Positions 1-9,800 of a stretch of 64,000 bases of DNA are shown here, one piece after another. The stretch covers positions 123,694 through 187,693 of the IMG/VR virus record IMGVR_UViG_3300044673_000278; one strand, given 5' to 3'. The position numbers and the translations under genes were made by a program. The notes under the pieces are model-generated. The model saw only the letters and a list, made by a program, of their open reading frames with translations. It had not been told where the DNA came from and did no database searches. The first letter of the stretch is position 1. Each line of letters begins with the position of its first letter. The stretch comes from a virus.

Positions 1-1826
1 GGCACGCCTGGTCCCATGATAACACCTCCGTCGAAGGGTCTTGGCAGGAATGTAGCGTTGCTGCGAACGTTGATAATACCAGTTAGAGAGCCCGATACTG
101 CGGCACCTGCTTTGGCAGTGAATGTGAATGTGGTTGTCGACGGTACACTGACTACGTAAAAACTACCCAATGCATATGCATAGTTTGTACCAGCGGTCAT
201 GTCAACCAAAATTGGGGTGCCAGGAACTAATCCGTGAGCGTATGTGGTTGTTACTGTGATGGTACTTGGATTGTTACCATCACTGACAATACTCACAATG
301 TCTAAGTCTGCCCCAGTAAACGGATATGCTTCGCGAACCACTGTGTCAGTTCGATTCAATGGGTATCCTAGTGGATATCCTGGGTCACGATGTGGGTAGT
401 AAGAAAAGTTGTTGGTGTTGTACCCATCAGCAGATATAATGTTAATACCGTTAACATCTGGATCAACAGACGACAATACAGTACAATATTCACCTTCGCC
501 TTCGCCAATGCCGTGATCAGGTGCGTTGACTGCCACTAACGGAATATTGGCGTTGGTGCTGGCATTGTACAAGCCAGTCATACGCACCATCAAAGATCCT
601 GCACCTGCAAGTGTCAGCGGCGTTGAACTAAAAGCGCCACGGCTGATAGTCTGTAGACCGTTTACTGCTGTGTTAATGGCAGTGTGTTGTACTAATTCAA
701 CGTTGCCGCTGAGTTTTTGTATGATACTGCCCACAGCAGCTGAATTTACGCTGGGAATGTTATACCAGCCTCTAGTTAGATCTAATTCTGTACCGTTGGC
801 AATTTCAATTACTCTACCAATTTCAACGCTGGGTACAACATAGATTGCGTTGCCTGCACTAATGTTGGCACCGCCTGAGTTGGTGTTGTTGGTTTGTCTA
901 ATTACAGTGAGAGTGTTAGAACTAACGTTGGTCACCGCCATGACTTCAAACACATTGGCAGTATTGGTTTGAACAATCACATAAGAACCGTCGCTAATAC
1001 CTGCTGCTGCAACGTTGGCGCAGACTACAGAAGTTGTTGCTGTAGAAGTGATGTTGGTAGAAATAGTTGTACCACCGGAGGTTGGACGGGGGATGATCAG
1101 CACGTTATCGCCGATACTGAATCCAGTACTGCTAGCTACTTTAAATGTACGATCTTGCGGACTTGGTACTTCCTGAGTTAAGTATGTACTGGTCAGTACC
1201 GTAGTGTTACCTTGTGTTTGGCTGATTAGCAAAGCAAAGTCGTTGGCTACCCACTCTGGGCTTCCAGGGTTGTTCAATCTCACAGATGTATCAACGTTGG
1301 ATGTAATAGTATCATCGCCAGCAATCATAGCCACATAACCATTAGTTGAATAGTTAATATCTGCACCAGTATATTCAAAGAATCCTGGAATGTTGTTATT
1401 GGTTGAAAAATTCTGCCACTTGGTATTTTGCAAACCGTATTCAAAGTCAGCATCAATCAGAGCTTCGGGGTTGGCAATACGGCTACGTCCAATTGCATCA
1501 AGACCAAACCCATAAGGTTGTGTGTAAATTTGTTGAGTTTCAACCCATACTGCTAGTTTATCACCGGCGCTCATTGAGCTGGTATCGGCATCCAGTGTGA
1601 GTGTAGTTACTCCATCGTATGCTGTAGGAAAGTCGTTGGTTGTGCCAGCTGCCCACGACACTGAACCACCCAACGCTGGATCTCCAAAGTTGTAAATGCA
1701 GATACCGTCAGTGGTATTGTAGATGGCCAAAAACTCATCTAAGTTCACACGTCCTTGCACTTTGACAGTACCCAGCCCTGCGGTACCCGGTGTAAAAACG
1801 TATTGGTTAACTCTTTGTCGTGCCAT
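1..1826 (-). CDS. Large virion structural protein, 3' end cut by window edge
   Basis: An open frame starts at ATG 1826 and runs without a stop off the left edge (608 codons present). A GGAG-type ribosome site lies just upstream (TGGAGTTTAAGAG before the ATG). The N-terminus reads MARQRVNQYVFTPGTAGLG and the protein is rich in Thr, Val, Asn and Gly with almost no Lys, as expected of beta-rich phage surface proteins. Around residues 555-580 is a module (GLVPGTPILV..., SFYVVSVPSTTTFTFTA) like those in gp6 and the gp7-position giant of this window. The last visible stretch (LPRPFDGGVIMGPGV) resembles large structural proteins of aquatic T4-like phages, from memory of the family. It is the last visible gene of the minus-strand fibre block, 3 nt after the preceding stop. 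The exact role (fibre, baseplate or adsorption) is not shown. Confidence 0.85.
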   Translation of the reverse strand, partial: MARQRVNQYVFTPGTAGLGTVKVQGRVNLDEFLAIYNTTDGICIYNFGDPALGGSVSWAAGTTNDFPTAYDGVTTLTLDADTSSMSAGDKLAVWVETQQIYTQPYGFGLDAIGRSRIANPEALIDADFEYGLQNTKWQNFSTNNNIPGFFEYTGADINYSTNGYVAMIAGDDTITSNVDTSVRLNNPGSPEWVANDFALLISQTQGNTTVLTSTYLTQEVPSPQDRTFKVASSTGFSIGDNVLIIPRPTSGGTTISTNITSTATTSVVCANVAAAGISDGSYVIVQTNTANVFEVMAVTNVSSNTLTVIRQTNNTNSGGANISAGNAIYVVPSVEIGRVIEIANGTELDLTRGWYNIPSVNSAAVGSIIQKLSGNVELVQHTAINTAVNGLQTISRGAFSSTPLTLAGAGSLMVRMTGLYNASTNANIPLVAVNAPDHGIGEGEGEYCTVLSSVDPDVNGINIISADGYNTNNFSYYPHRDPGYPLGYPLNRTDTVVREAYPFTGADLDIVSIVSDGNNPSTITVTTTYAHGLVPGTPILVDMTAGTNYAYALGSFYVVSVPSTTTFTFTAKAGAAVSGSLTGIINVRSNATFLPRPFDGGVIMGPGV

Positions 1827-1829
1827 CTC

Positions 1830-2219
1830 TTAAACTCCAAATATGATTTGATTCGCAGTCAATCTTGCCTGCGTGGTTGTACTAAATTTATCGTAACTCA
1901 CAGCACCTGTGGCGATTTTGCTGTTGGTCACAGTTGCATCACTGGGCGTACCAGTGTACAGTGTGTCGCCCATGATGATGCCAAAAAATGGTGTCAATGC
2001 CGCAGGCGCTGTGGTAAAACTTATGGTAGATCCTGATATCGAAAAGTCCACTCCGGGGTTTTGTGTCTCTCCGTTGAGCACTACCATCATAGCAAACGCA
2101 GTAGGGGGATTAAACGAAATACCTCCCACTGTGATCGGAAAGGACGTTGTTGAGCCGTCAAAGCTCAAACTATCCATTTTTCTATACTGACCTATTTGTG
2201 GTGTATTGCCTATGTACAT
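1830..2219 (-). CDS. Small virion/fibre-associated protein
   Basis: 129 aa. The start ATG overlaps the TAA of the upstream fibre gene (TAATG), implying translational coupling. Residues ~15-95 hold a module frequent in phage fibre proteins: a target strand (SLSFDGSTTSFPI), then VVLNGETQNPGVDFSISG and ISFTTAPAA. The same pattern recurs at the N-terminus of the 1437-aa fibre and in the giant protein at the right edge. The C-terminus (VTNSKIATGAVSYDKF) resembles trimerising ends of phage fibres. It is probably a structural protein at a fibre tip or joint. No enzymatic motif is seen. Confidence 0.8.
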   Translation of the reverse strand: MYIGNTPQIGQYRKMDSLSFDGSTTSFPITVGGISFNPPTAFAMMVVLNGETQNPGVDFSISGSTISFTTAPAALTPFFGIIMGDTLYTGTPSDATVTNSKIATGAVSYDKFSTTTQARLTANQIIFGV

Positions 2220-5200
2220 TATAATCTTCCTACAACAACTTCGATGGTGCCTTCGACTCCTACAAAGTCTTCCAGTGCTTTACCAATCACTGAACCAATG
2301 GCCGGTGTTGAACAAGCCATAGCACGACCGTTGCCTGCGGCAACCATCATGTCGCCTTTGCTAACTGGACCCAATACGTATGTAGGTACTCGTCCAGTTA
2401 GCGCCACTGGCACTGGATATTCTCCGTTGATAGCCGAATTCATCAAGTGTGCAGGATCTGTAGAAACTACACCAGCAATTCTGTCATCCCCGGGTGTCAT
2501 TGCAATGGTTACTTCGTTTTTGCCACCAAAAATCAACACAGTTCCTGGAGCATAATCTTGATCTGCACGATACATTTCTGCCAAGTCGGCGTATCGTGCT
2601 TGTGTAGCAGTACCAGTAAACAGTGTAGCACTAACGTTGCCTGCTGTGATATTACCAGTCACTGCCAAGCTGGTCAGCGTACCAACTGAAGTAATATTGG
2701 GCTGTGCTGCTGTGGTCACTGTACCAGCTGTGGTAGCCGATGTAGCCGAAGTAGCACTTGGCACTGTACCAGTTACGTTAGCACCAGTCAATGAACTTAA
2801 ACCAGCACCTGAACCAAAGTGTGAGCCGTTGATGTTTGCACCAGAAATGTTGCCTGTTACTGCCAAGCTAGTCAATGTACCAACTGACGTAATATTAGGT
2901 TGGGCCGCAATGGTCACAGTACCGGCTGTACCAGCCGAAGTCGCTGAAATCGCAGCAGCAACAGTTCCAGTAACGTTGGCGCCATTTAAACTTGACAGGC
3001 CAGCACCTGATCCAAAGAACGTAGAATTAACATTGCCAGCAGTAATGTTTCCTGTAACTGCCAAGCTAGTCAATGTACCAACTGACGTAATATTTGGTTG
3101 GGCTGCTGTGGTTACTGTACCAGCAGTGGTTGCTGATGTAGCGGTGGTTGCTGATCCTGCTGAAGTAGCAAATGTGGCATTGGCCACAGTGCCAGTGACG
3201 TTGGCACCAGTTAGTGAACTTAAACCTGCACCTGAGCCAAAGTGTGTAGCGGTTACGTTACCCGCTACAATATTACCAATACCTAGTGCAATACCTGCAC
3301 CAATAAGGTTACCGGTGGCACTAACCAATCCACCGGTGTTGATATTACCACCAGTGATGTTAGCAGTTACTGCCAAACTTGACAATGTACCAACTGAAGT
3401 GATGTTTGGTTGTGCTGCTGTAGTTACTGTACCAGCTACTGTTGCACTAGCCACTGTACCTGTGACGTTTGCACCAGTTAGTGAACTTAAACCTGCACCA
3501 GAACCAACAAACAAATTAGCAGTTATAACGTTGGCGCCGCTGATATTTCCCCCAGAGCCTGCACCCGTTATAAGGTTTCCTGCTGCTACGTTGCCTGCAA
3601 CACTCAATGATGACAGTGTACCAACAGAAGCAATGTTAGGCTGTGCAGCAGTGGTCAATGTACCAGTTAAATTAGTTGCACTTACTAGAGTAGCACCAGT
3701 TAAGTTACCAGCAGTAATGTTACCAGTTACAGCTAACGATGACAGCGTACCAACTGATGTAATGTTTGGTTGTGCTGCGGTTGTAACAGTACCAGCGGTG
3801 GTTGCCGATGTGGCTGTAGTTGCTGATCCTGCTGAAGTAGCAAATGTGGCGTTGGCCACAGTACCAGTGACGTTTGCACCAGTTAGTGAACTTAAACCTG
3901 CACCTGAACCAAAGTGTGTGCCATTGATATTAGCTCCACTGATGTTGCCAGTTACAGCTAAACTAGTGAGTGTACCAACTGATGTAATGTTTGGTTGTGC
4001 TGCGGTTGTAACAGTACCAGCGGTGGTTGCCGATGTAGCCGTTGTAGCACTGGCCACAGTCCCTGTAACGTTGGCTCCGGTTATGCTCGATAGACCAGCA
4101 CCTGAACCAAAGTGTGTGCCATTGATATTGGCTCCAGTGATATTGCCTGCGGCGCTGACTGTGCCAGTACTGATTAAATTACCTGCTGTGACGTTGCCTG
4201 TAGTAGCAATAGAACTGAGCACATTTCCAGTCAAACTCAGCCCTGAGATTACCAAATTGCCAGCTGATATGTTACCTGCTGCAATAATATTACCAGTTGA
4301 GCTTATGGTAGCGCCGATCACCATCATATTACCTATGAGGTTGCCGCCAAACACATTACCTGTGGCGTTGATATTGCCTGTAGCTGATACTAGTCCGGCT
4401 GTATTAATGTTGCCGCCTGTGACGTTGCCAGTGGCGCTGACTGTCCCGCCTACACTGACCAAGCCTGTGGTTAGAACGTTACCGCCTGTGATGTTGCCGC
4501 CGGCACTGACAGTGGTACCTGCGGTCACAGCTGATATGGCATTTAAATTTCCACCGTTGGTGTTGCCAGTGGCTTGAATAGATCCTGTAGCAGTGATTAA
4601 CCCAGCAGTAGAAATATTTCCACCAATAACGTTGCCAGTAGCAGATACCAACCCAGCTGTGTTGACATTGGCTCCAGTAACGTTGCCAGAACCTGAAATG
4701 GTTGTACCACTGATAGCAGCACCAGTGATTGCACCAGTAGCTGAAATTAACCCACCGGTGACCAAATTGCCACCTGTGACGTTGCCTGTAAATGTTCCGA
4801 AGCCTGTTGCAACAACGTTTGCCCCGGTGACCAAGTTACCAGTAGCAGATACTAAACCTGCTGTGGTAATATTTCCACCAATAACGTTGCCAGCTGCACT
4901 AACGGTTGTTCCTGCTGCTACGCTGCCTGCATTGACTGCGCCAGTAACCGATACTGCGCCGCCTGTGGTTAAGTTTCCACCAACAACATTGCCTACTACA
5001 CTCAATAGAGAAGCAACACGCACTTGTCCGACACCGTTGGGAGTTAGAACAATGTTAGCGTTGGCTGTTGTAGTTTGAATGTCTAACTGATTTGCATCAA
5101 AAATGCCACCAGTTAATATCAAATTACCACCAGTGACGTTGCCAGCTCCTGCTGACAAGCTTGTACCAGTAATTGCAGCACCTGTAATAGCACCAGTTGC

Positions 5201-6532
5201 TGAAACCAGGCCAGCTGTGTTGATATTACCGCCTACGACGTTTCCGGCAGCTGATACTGATGCTGCATTAACTGCACCAGCGGCCGATACTAGGCCACCA
5301 GTGTTAATGTTTCCACCAGTAACGTTGCCAGCTGCACTGATGCTTCCGCCAGTGACTGCTCCAGCAGCAGTGATTATACCGCCTGTGACTAAATTGCCAC
5401 CAGTGACATTACCGGATGCATTCAATGTAGTAGCCGATGCCGCCCCAGTTACTGCTATACCCGAGCCGGATATTGTAGCAATAGTAGTTCCGTTAACGTT
5501 GGCAATGATGTTACCATTGATTGATGGAATTCGAACGGTACTGGTACCATTGTTGATGTTTGTAGTATCTGAAGAAATACCAGTTAGCAATGAGCCGTTG
5601 CCTATGAAGTAAGTTCCTGCAACGTTGCCTGTGGCACTCAAACTAGCCAAAGTCAAACTATTATACTCAAAGCTAGCATTGCCAGTATCTACTGTGGTTC
5701 CTGGTTTGACTGTTAAGTTACCAAACAGTTTCCATTGATCGTCGGTGATGTCACGGAAAAGACCAGCATAGCGAGTTACCCCATCGTTATATTCGGTAAC
5801 AATACCTGAATCAAAACTATCGCCGGGGTTGGCGTTAGCAAGGAAGATAAATGGGTCATTAACTTCGAGACTGTCTGTGCCAGTGGTGCGGAATACACCA
5901 TTGACTGTGAAGTCTCCAACACAAGTTATATTTTCACCTACGTTTAAGTTACCGCCTATGCCAGCGCCGCCGTTGACCAGCAATGCGCCACTGGAAATAC
6001 CAGTGCTGGGAGTAGTAGACAACGAGTGTAGTTCGCCTGTGGCGTGAATATTGCCGTCTGCGCTGATTCCTCCCCCAACTACTATTGCTCCAGTTGCATT
6101 GCCGGTTGAGATCAAATTGGCATTGAAGGTGGTATTTAGAACCCCAGCAACTGAGATACTCATCGATTCGGCATTTGCCCAATAGATACCAGTGTTGTTG
6201 GCAGCAACAGAATATACACTAGGAGCACCAATTGTACCAGCCGGGAACACATTGGCTTGCAAAGTAAGAGAATTTAGTGCGCCAGCGCGATATGTAACTG
6301 TGATATTGTTTGAACCAGTTGCCGGTGCTGTGGTAAACAACAATGTGGTATTTTGAGCAGTATAGTCTACCGTTGGCCTTTGCGGTACATTACCAATTAA
6401 CACATCCAAATCTGATGCGCTGGCAACTGATCGTGCCAGTGTAAACTGAGTAGCCGCACTGTTTCCACTGAAGAACTGAGTGCTGGTATTCAGCAACGGT
6501 ACATTTGGGTCAAGACCTAGATAGCCGCTCAT
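2219..6532 (-). CDS. Repeat-rich tail fibre-like protein (1437 aa)
   Basis: The N-terminal ~90 residues hold the VLIGNVPQRPTVDYTAQ / LLFTTAPATG module. A conserved insert follows at about residues 215-270 (LEVNDPFIFLANANPGDSF, YAGLFRDITDDQWKLFGN). A long array of 18-20-residue units of the type GNVTGGNINTAGLVSATG comes next, then seven copies of the QPNI(T/A)SVGTL unit. The last ~125 residues form a globular domain beginning ARYADLAEMYRADQDYAPG, with FGGKNEVT, AGVVSTDP and ending IEVVVGRL. A close paralogue of this domain ends the 1125-aa protein at 14522. By composition and context it is a trimeric beta-helical fibre or surface protein used in host recognition. That role is inferred; no fibre gene number can be assigned. 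Start and stop both overlap the neighbours as TAATG. Confidence 0.88.
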   Translation of the reverse strand: MSGYLGLDPNVPLLNTSTQFFSGNSAATQFTLARSVASASDLDVLIGNVPQRPTVDYTAQNTTLLFTTAPATGSNNITVTYRAGALNSLTLQANVFPAGTIGAPSVYSVAANNTGIYWANAESMSISVAGVLNTTFNANLISTGNATGAIVVGGGISADGNIHATGELHSLSTTPSTGISSGALLVNGGAGIGGNLNVGENITCVGDFTVNGVFRTTGTDSLEVNDPFIFLANANPGDSFDSGIVTEYNDGVTRYAGLFRDITDDQWKLFGNLTVKPGTTVDTGNASFEYNSLTLASLSATGNVAGTYFIGNGSLLTGISSDTTNINNGTSTVRIPSINGNIIANVNGTTIATISGSGIAVTGAASATTLNASGNVTGGNLVTGGIITAAGAVTGGSISAAGNVTGGNINTGGLVSAAGAVNAASVSAAGNVVGGNINTAGLVSATGAITGAAITGTSLSAGAGNVTGGNLILTGGIFDANQLDIQTTTANANIVLTPNGVGQVRVASLLSVVGNVVGGNLTTGGAVSVTGAVNAGSVAAGTTVSAAGNVIGGNITTAGLVSATGNLVTGANVVATGFGTFTGNVTGGNLVTGGLISATGAITGAAISGTTISGSGNVTGANVNTAGLVSATGNVIGGNISTAGLITATGSIQATGNTNGGNLNAISAVTAGTTVSAGGNITGGNVLTTGLVSVGGTVSATGNVTGGNINTAGLVSATGNINATGNVFGGNLIGNMMVIGATISSTGNIIAAGNISAGNLVISGLSLTGNVLSSIATTGNVTAGNLISTGTVSAAGNITGANINGTHFGSGAGLSSITGANVTGTVASATTATSATTAGTVTTAAQPNITSVGTLTSLAVTGNISGANINGTHFGSGAGLSSLTGANVTGTVANATFATSAGSATTATSATTAGTVTTAAQPNITSVGTLSSLAVTGNITAGNLTGATLVSATNLTGTLTTAAQPNIASVGTLSSLSVAGNVAAGNLITGAGSGGNISGANVITANLFVGSGAGLSSLTGANVTGTVASATVAGTVTTAAQPNITSVGTLSSLAVTANITGGNINTGGLVSATGNLIGAGIALGIGNIVAGNVTATHFGSGAGLSSLTGANVTGTVANATFATSAGSATTATSATTAGTVTTAAQPNITSVGTLTSLAVTGNITAGNVNSTFFGSGAGLSSLNGANVTGTVAAAISATSAGTAGTVTIAAQPNITSVGTLTSLAVTGNISGANINGSHFGSGAGLSSLTGANVTGTVPSATSATSATTAGTVTTAAQPNITSVGTLTSLAVTGNITAGNVSATLFTGTATQARYADLAEMYRADQDYAPGTVLIFGGKNEVTIAMTPGDDRIAGVVSTDPAHLMNSAINGEYPVPVALTGRVPTYVLGPVSKGDMMVAAGNGRAMACSTPAIGSVIGKALEDFVGVEGTIEVVVGRL
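2640..4140 (-). repeat. Tandem fibre repeats, QPNITSVGTL type (C-terminal half of 1437-aa fibre)
   Basis: Seven units carrying QPNITSVGTL (one has QPNIAS) lie in this stretch. They are separated by GSGAGLSSLTGANVTGTV and a Thr/Ser/Ala-rich linker (ATSATTAGTVTT). Similar units occur in the 2531-aa fibre (14 copies) and the 1125-aa fibre (2 copies). DNA identity between units is high by eye, so recombination between units and between genes is plausible. Confidence 0.85.
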
Positions 6533-6864
6533 TAGTTAATTTCCATAATGCTCATAACAACATCTACACTAGATGATGCACTGCTTTGCACATAGATACT
6601 GTCACCAGTTTCTAGCACAACTTTTTGATCTCCACCTACTACAACCAAACTTGAACCTGAACTGATAGGTGCATTGGTCAAAATTGAAGTGTTTGCCACA
6701 GTGTCATTGAGAAAAACATTGGCAGAAATTGAGCTGCCAGATGTGTTAGTAACAGTTAATCCAATTATGACCGCTGTGTTGCCAGCACCAACTGCATAGG
6801 TTCCGACCTGTGTAGCAGTAGTTCCAATCGCTCTACTGAGTTTACGTTTAAATGTATTTGCCAT
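6532..6864 (-). CDS. Small virion structural protein (MANTFKRKLSR family)
   Basis: 110 aa, starting MANTFKRKLSRAIGTTATQ and then a predicted beta-sandwich (NTAVIIGLTVTNTSGSSISA, SLVVVGGDQKVVLETGDSIYV). Small proteins with this start are common in aquatic T4-like phages among fibre and structural genes; no biochemical role is known to me. It lies between two fibre genes. An AGGA ribosome site sits in the end of the upstream gene, 3 nt away, and the stop overlaps the next ATG (TAATG). Its fixed place between fibres suggests an adaptor or accessory role, which is inference. Confidence 0.8.
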   Translation of the reverse strand: MANTFKRKLSRAIGTTATQVGTYAVGAGNTAVIIGLTVTNTSGSSISANVFLNDTVANTSILTNAPISSGSSLVVVGGDQKVVLETGDSIYVQSSASSSVDVVMSIMEIN

Positions 6865-6867
6865 CTT

Positions 6868-9800
6868 TTATCCTAATGCAATTGCTAGTGCAACAGCGTC
6901 GCTTACTGTAGCCACTGGCTGTCCAGCAATATTTATGGTGCCCGAAGCCGACACATTTCCAGCAGTGATGTTGCCAGTTGTTGTAATTCCTGTGGTCATG
7001 TTTAGAGCACTGACCACGTTGCCGCTGAGGCTTAGTCCTGTAGCGTTTAAATTGCCGCCATTGATATTACCTGTAGCACTGATAACACCAGCGGTATTAA
7101 CGTTACCTCCAGTAACATTGCCTCCAACTGAAGCAACACCGCTGGTATAGAATCCGCCAGCGTATACATTGCCGCCAATACCAGCGCCGCCAGCTACTTT
7201 GAGTGCGCCACTAGTTGTGCTGTTTGATACTTCTGAACTCTTGACGTTGGCCAAAGTTACAACTTCTAGCGTGGTTATGTTACCAATACCTGTAGTTGTA
7301 ATGTTAGCGCCAAAAATGTTACCAACTGCACTGAGCACTCCATCTGAATTAACGTTTCCGCCCGAGACGTTGCCTGTAGCTACAATAAGTCCTGCAGTAC
7401 TGATGTTTCCGCCAGCAATATTGCCAGTTGCGGTTACGCTGCCCGAGTTAACAGCACCAGTTGCACTTACCAAACCAGCTGTGTTGATGTTACCACCTGT
7501 GACATTTCCTGTAGCACTTACGCTGCCCGAGTTAACAGCACCAGTTGCACTTACCAAACCACTTGTGGTTAGGTTGCCGCCAGTTACGTTTCCAACTGCA
7601 ATTACTGCGCCTGTGGCACTGACTCTTCCACCTGCGTTAACATTACCACCTGTGATGTTGCCAATGGCACTAATAGTGCTGCCTGATTCAACAGCAGCAC
7701 CGCTGATCGTACCAGTATTGGTAATAACATTACCAGCAACACTGACACGACCTGACACATTAACATCGCCGCCGTTGTTGGTTGCAATGGTTCCGCCTAC
7801 GCTGAGTGCGTTGGTGATAGCATCATATGTAAATCCTGAGTCAGATCCAACAATGCCATTGTTGTTAAACAGTACTTGTGTATTGCTGCCAGTCAAAGAA
7901 ATATTACCTAGCAGGTTACCAATAAAAGTTCCAGCAATAACATTACCACCAGTGATATTACCTGCTGCTGATATACCAACAGCAGCAACCAAATTGGCAC
8001 CAGTAATGTTGCCCGTAGCAGTCACGGTGCCAGCAGTGCTAATATTACCACCGATCAAGCTACCGACAGCAGAAACTAGACCTGCGGTATTGATGTTTCC
8101 GCCTGTGACATTGCCAGTGGCAGTAACCAATCCAACAGTGTTGATGTTACCACCGTTGATGTTTCCAGTTGCTGCAATCAAACCAGCTGTACTAATATTG
8201 CCGCCGGTGATATTGCCTGTGGCAATCATTTGTCCAGCTGCGGTCACAGTTCCAGCAGATACTACGTTGCCACCACGAACGTTACCTGTAGCACTTACTA
8301 AGCCAGCTGTGTTGATGTTACCACCAGTAACATTGCCTGTGGCACTGACTGCGCCAACTGGTACACTTAGACTACCATTGTTAATAGTAATTCCGCTGCC
8401 AGCAGTAATAGCATAAACTGCTTCAATGTTTCCACCAGTAATATTACCTGTGACATTCAGCGGGCTCACTACATTGCCTGTTAGGCTGAGATTGGTTGTG
8501 CTTACGTTTGCGCCAGTAATATTAGCAGTGACATTTAGAGGACCAAGCACGTTGCCTGTGAGGCTGAAGTTAGCAGCGTTAATTGCAGAAGCTGATATGT
8601 TGCCTGTTGCAGTAACACTGCCAAATGAGCCAGTGCCGCTGGTGTTCAAATTACCGCCATCAACGTTGCCACTGACACTCAATGAGCTCAGGGTGCCAAC
8701 TGATGTAATGTTGGGTTGTGCATTGGTTGTAACTGTGCCAGCTGTAGTTGCAGATGTAGCTGTGCCAGCCGATGTAGCATATGTGGCATTAGCCACAGTA
8801 CCTGTAACATTGGCACCTGTCAAACTTGACAATCCTGCGCCATTACCAAAGAATGTTGAGTTAACATTGCCACCATCAACGTTGCCGCTCACACTTAGCG
8901 ATGTCAATGTACCAACTGAGGTGATGTTAGGTTGAGCGTTTGTGGTTACAGTACCTGCTGTGGTTGCAGATGTAGCTGTGCCAGACGAAGTAGCATATGT
9001 AGCATTGGCCACAGTACCTGTAACATTGGCACCTGTAAGAGAACTTAATCCTGCTCCATTACCAAAGAACGTTGAGTTAACATTACCACCATCAACATTG
9101 CCACTGACGCTCAAACTTGTTAATGTTCCAACTGAGGTAATGTTGGGTTGAGCGTTAGTTGTAACTGTACCAGCTGTAGTTGCGCTAGTTGCACTGCCGG
9201 CTGAAGTGGCATATGTGGCATTGGCCACAGTACCTGTGACGTTAGCACCTGTCAAGTTTGACAGGCCAGCACCTGATCCAAAATGTGCTCCGTTGATATT
9301 AGCACCATCAACGTTGCCGCTCACACTTAGCGATGTCAATGTACCAACACTTGTAATATTTGGTTGTGCAGCAGTTGTAACAGTGCCTGCTGTTGTTGCT
9401 GATGTAGCACTACCAGCATTGGTTGCGTATGCAGCATTGGCTACTGTACCAGTAACGTTAGCACCAGTTAAGTTGGTCAGTGTTGAACCGTTACCAACAA
9501 TATAATTTCCTGTGACATTGCCCGAAGCAGACACAGTTTGAGCAGCAATATTACCAGCAACCAGTGTACCATAGTTGTTAACAGTTACGATTTCGTTGGT
9601 AATGCTAACGTTGCTAGCAGCAATTAGGTTGCCCGAAGAATTCTGATAACCAATGAATGCTGAGTTTTCTGCATCGGTATAGTACCAAAGTTGTTCGCCG
9701 CGATCCTTGCCATCGTTGACTGTGAGTGGTGCATTGTTGGGACCGCGACCTAGACCGATAATTGGATCTTGGACGTTTAGGTTCTCGATGTTGACTGAGA

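Noticed and set aside
2637-4577. Long plus-strand ORF of 646 codons opposite the 1437-aa fibre
   Set aside because: It is the antisense frame of a repetitive Thr/Val/Gly-rich gene, made of monotonous PVTLAPV-type repeats with no ribosome site. The minus-strand protein has clear phage fibre features. The same applies to the plus-strand frames at 4593-5612, 7169-9505, 9707-11710, 11975-13633 and 15366-17861.
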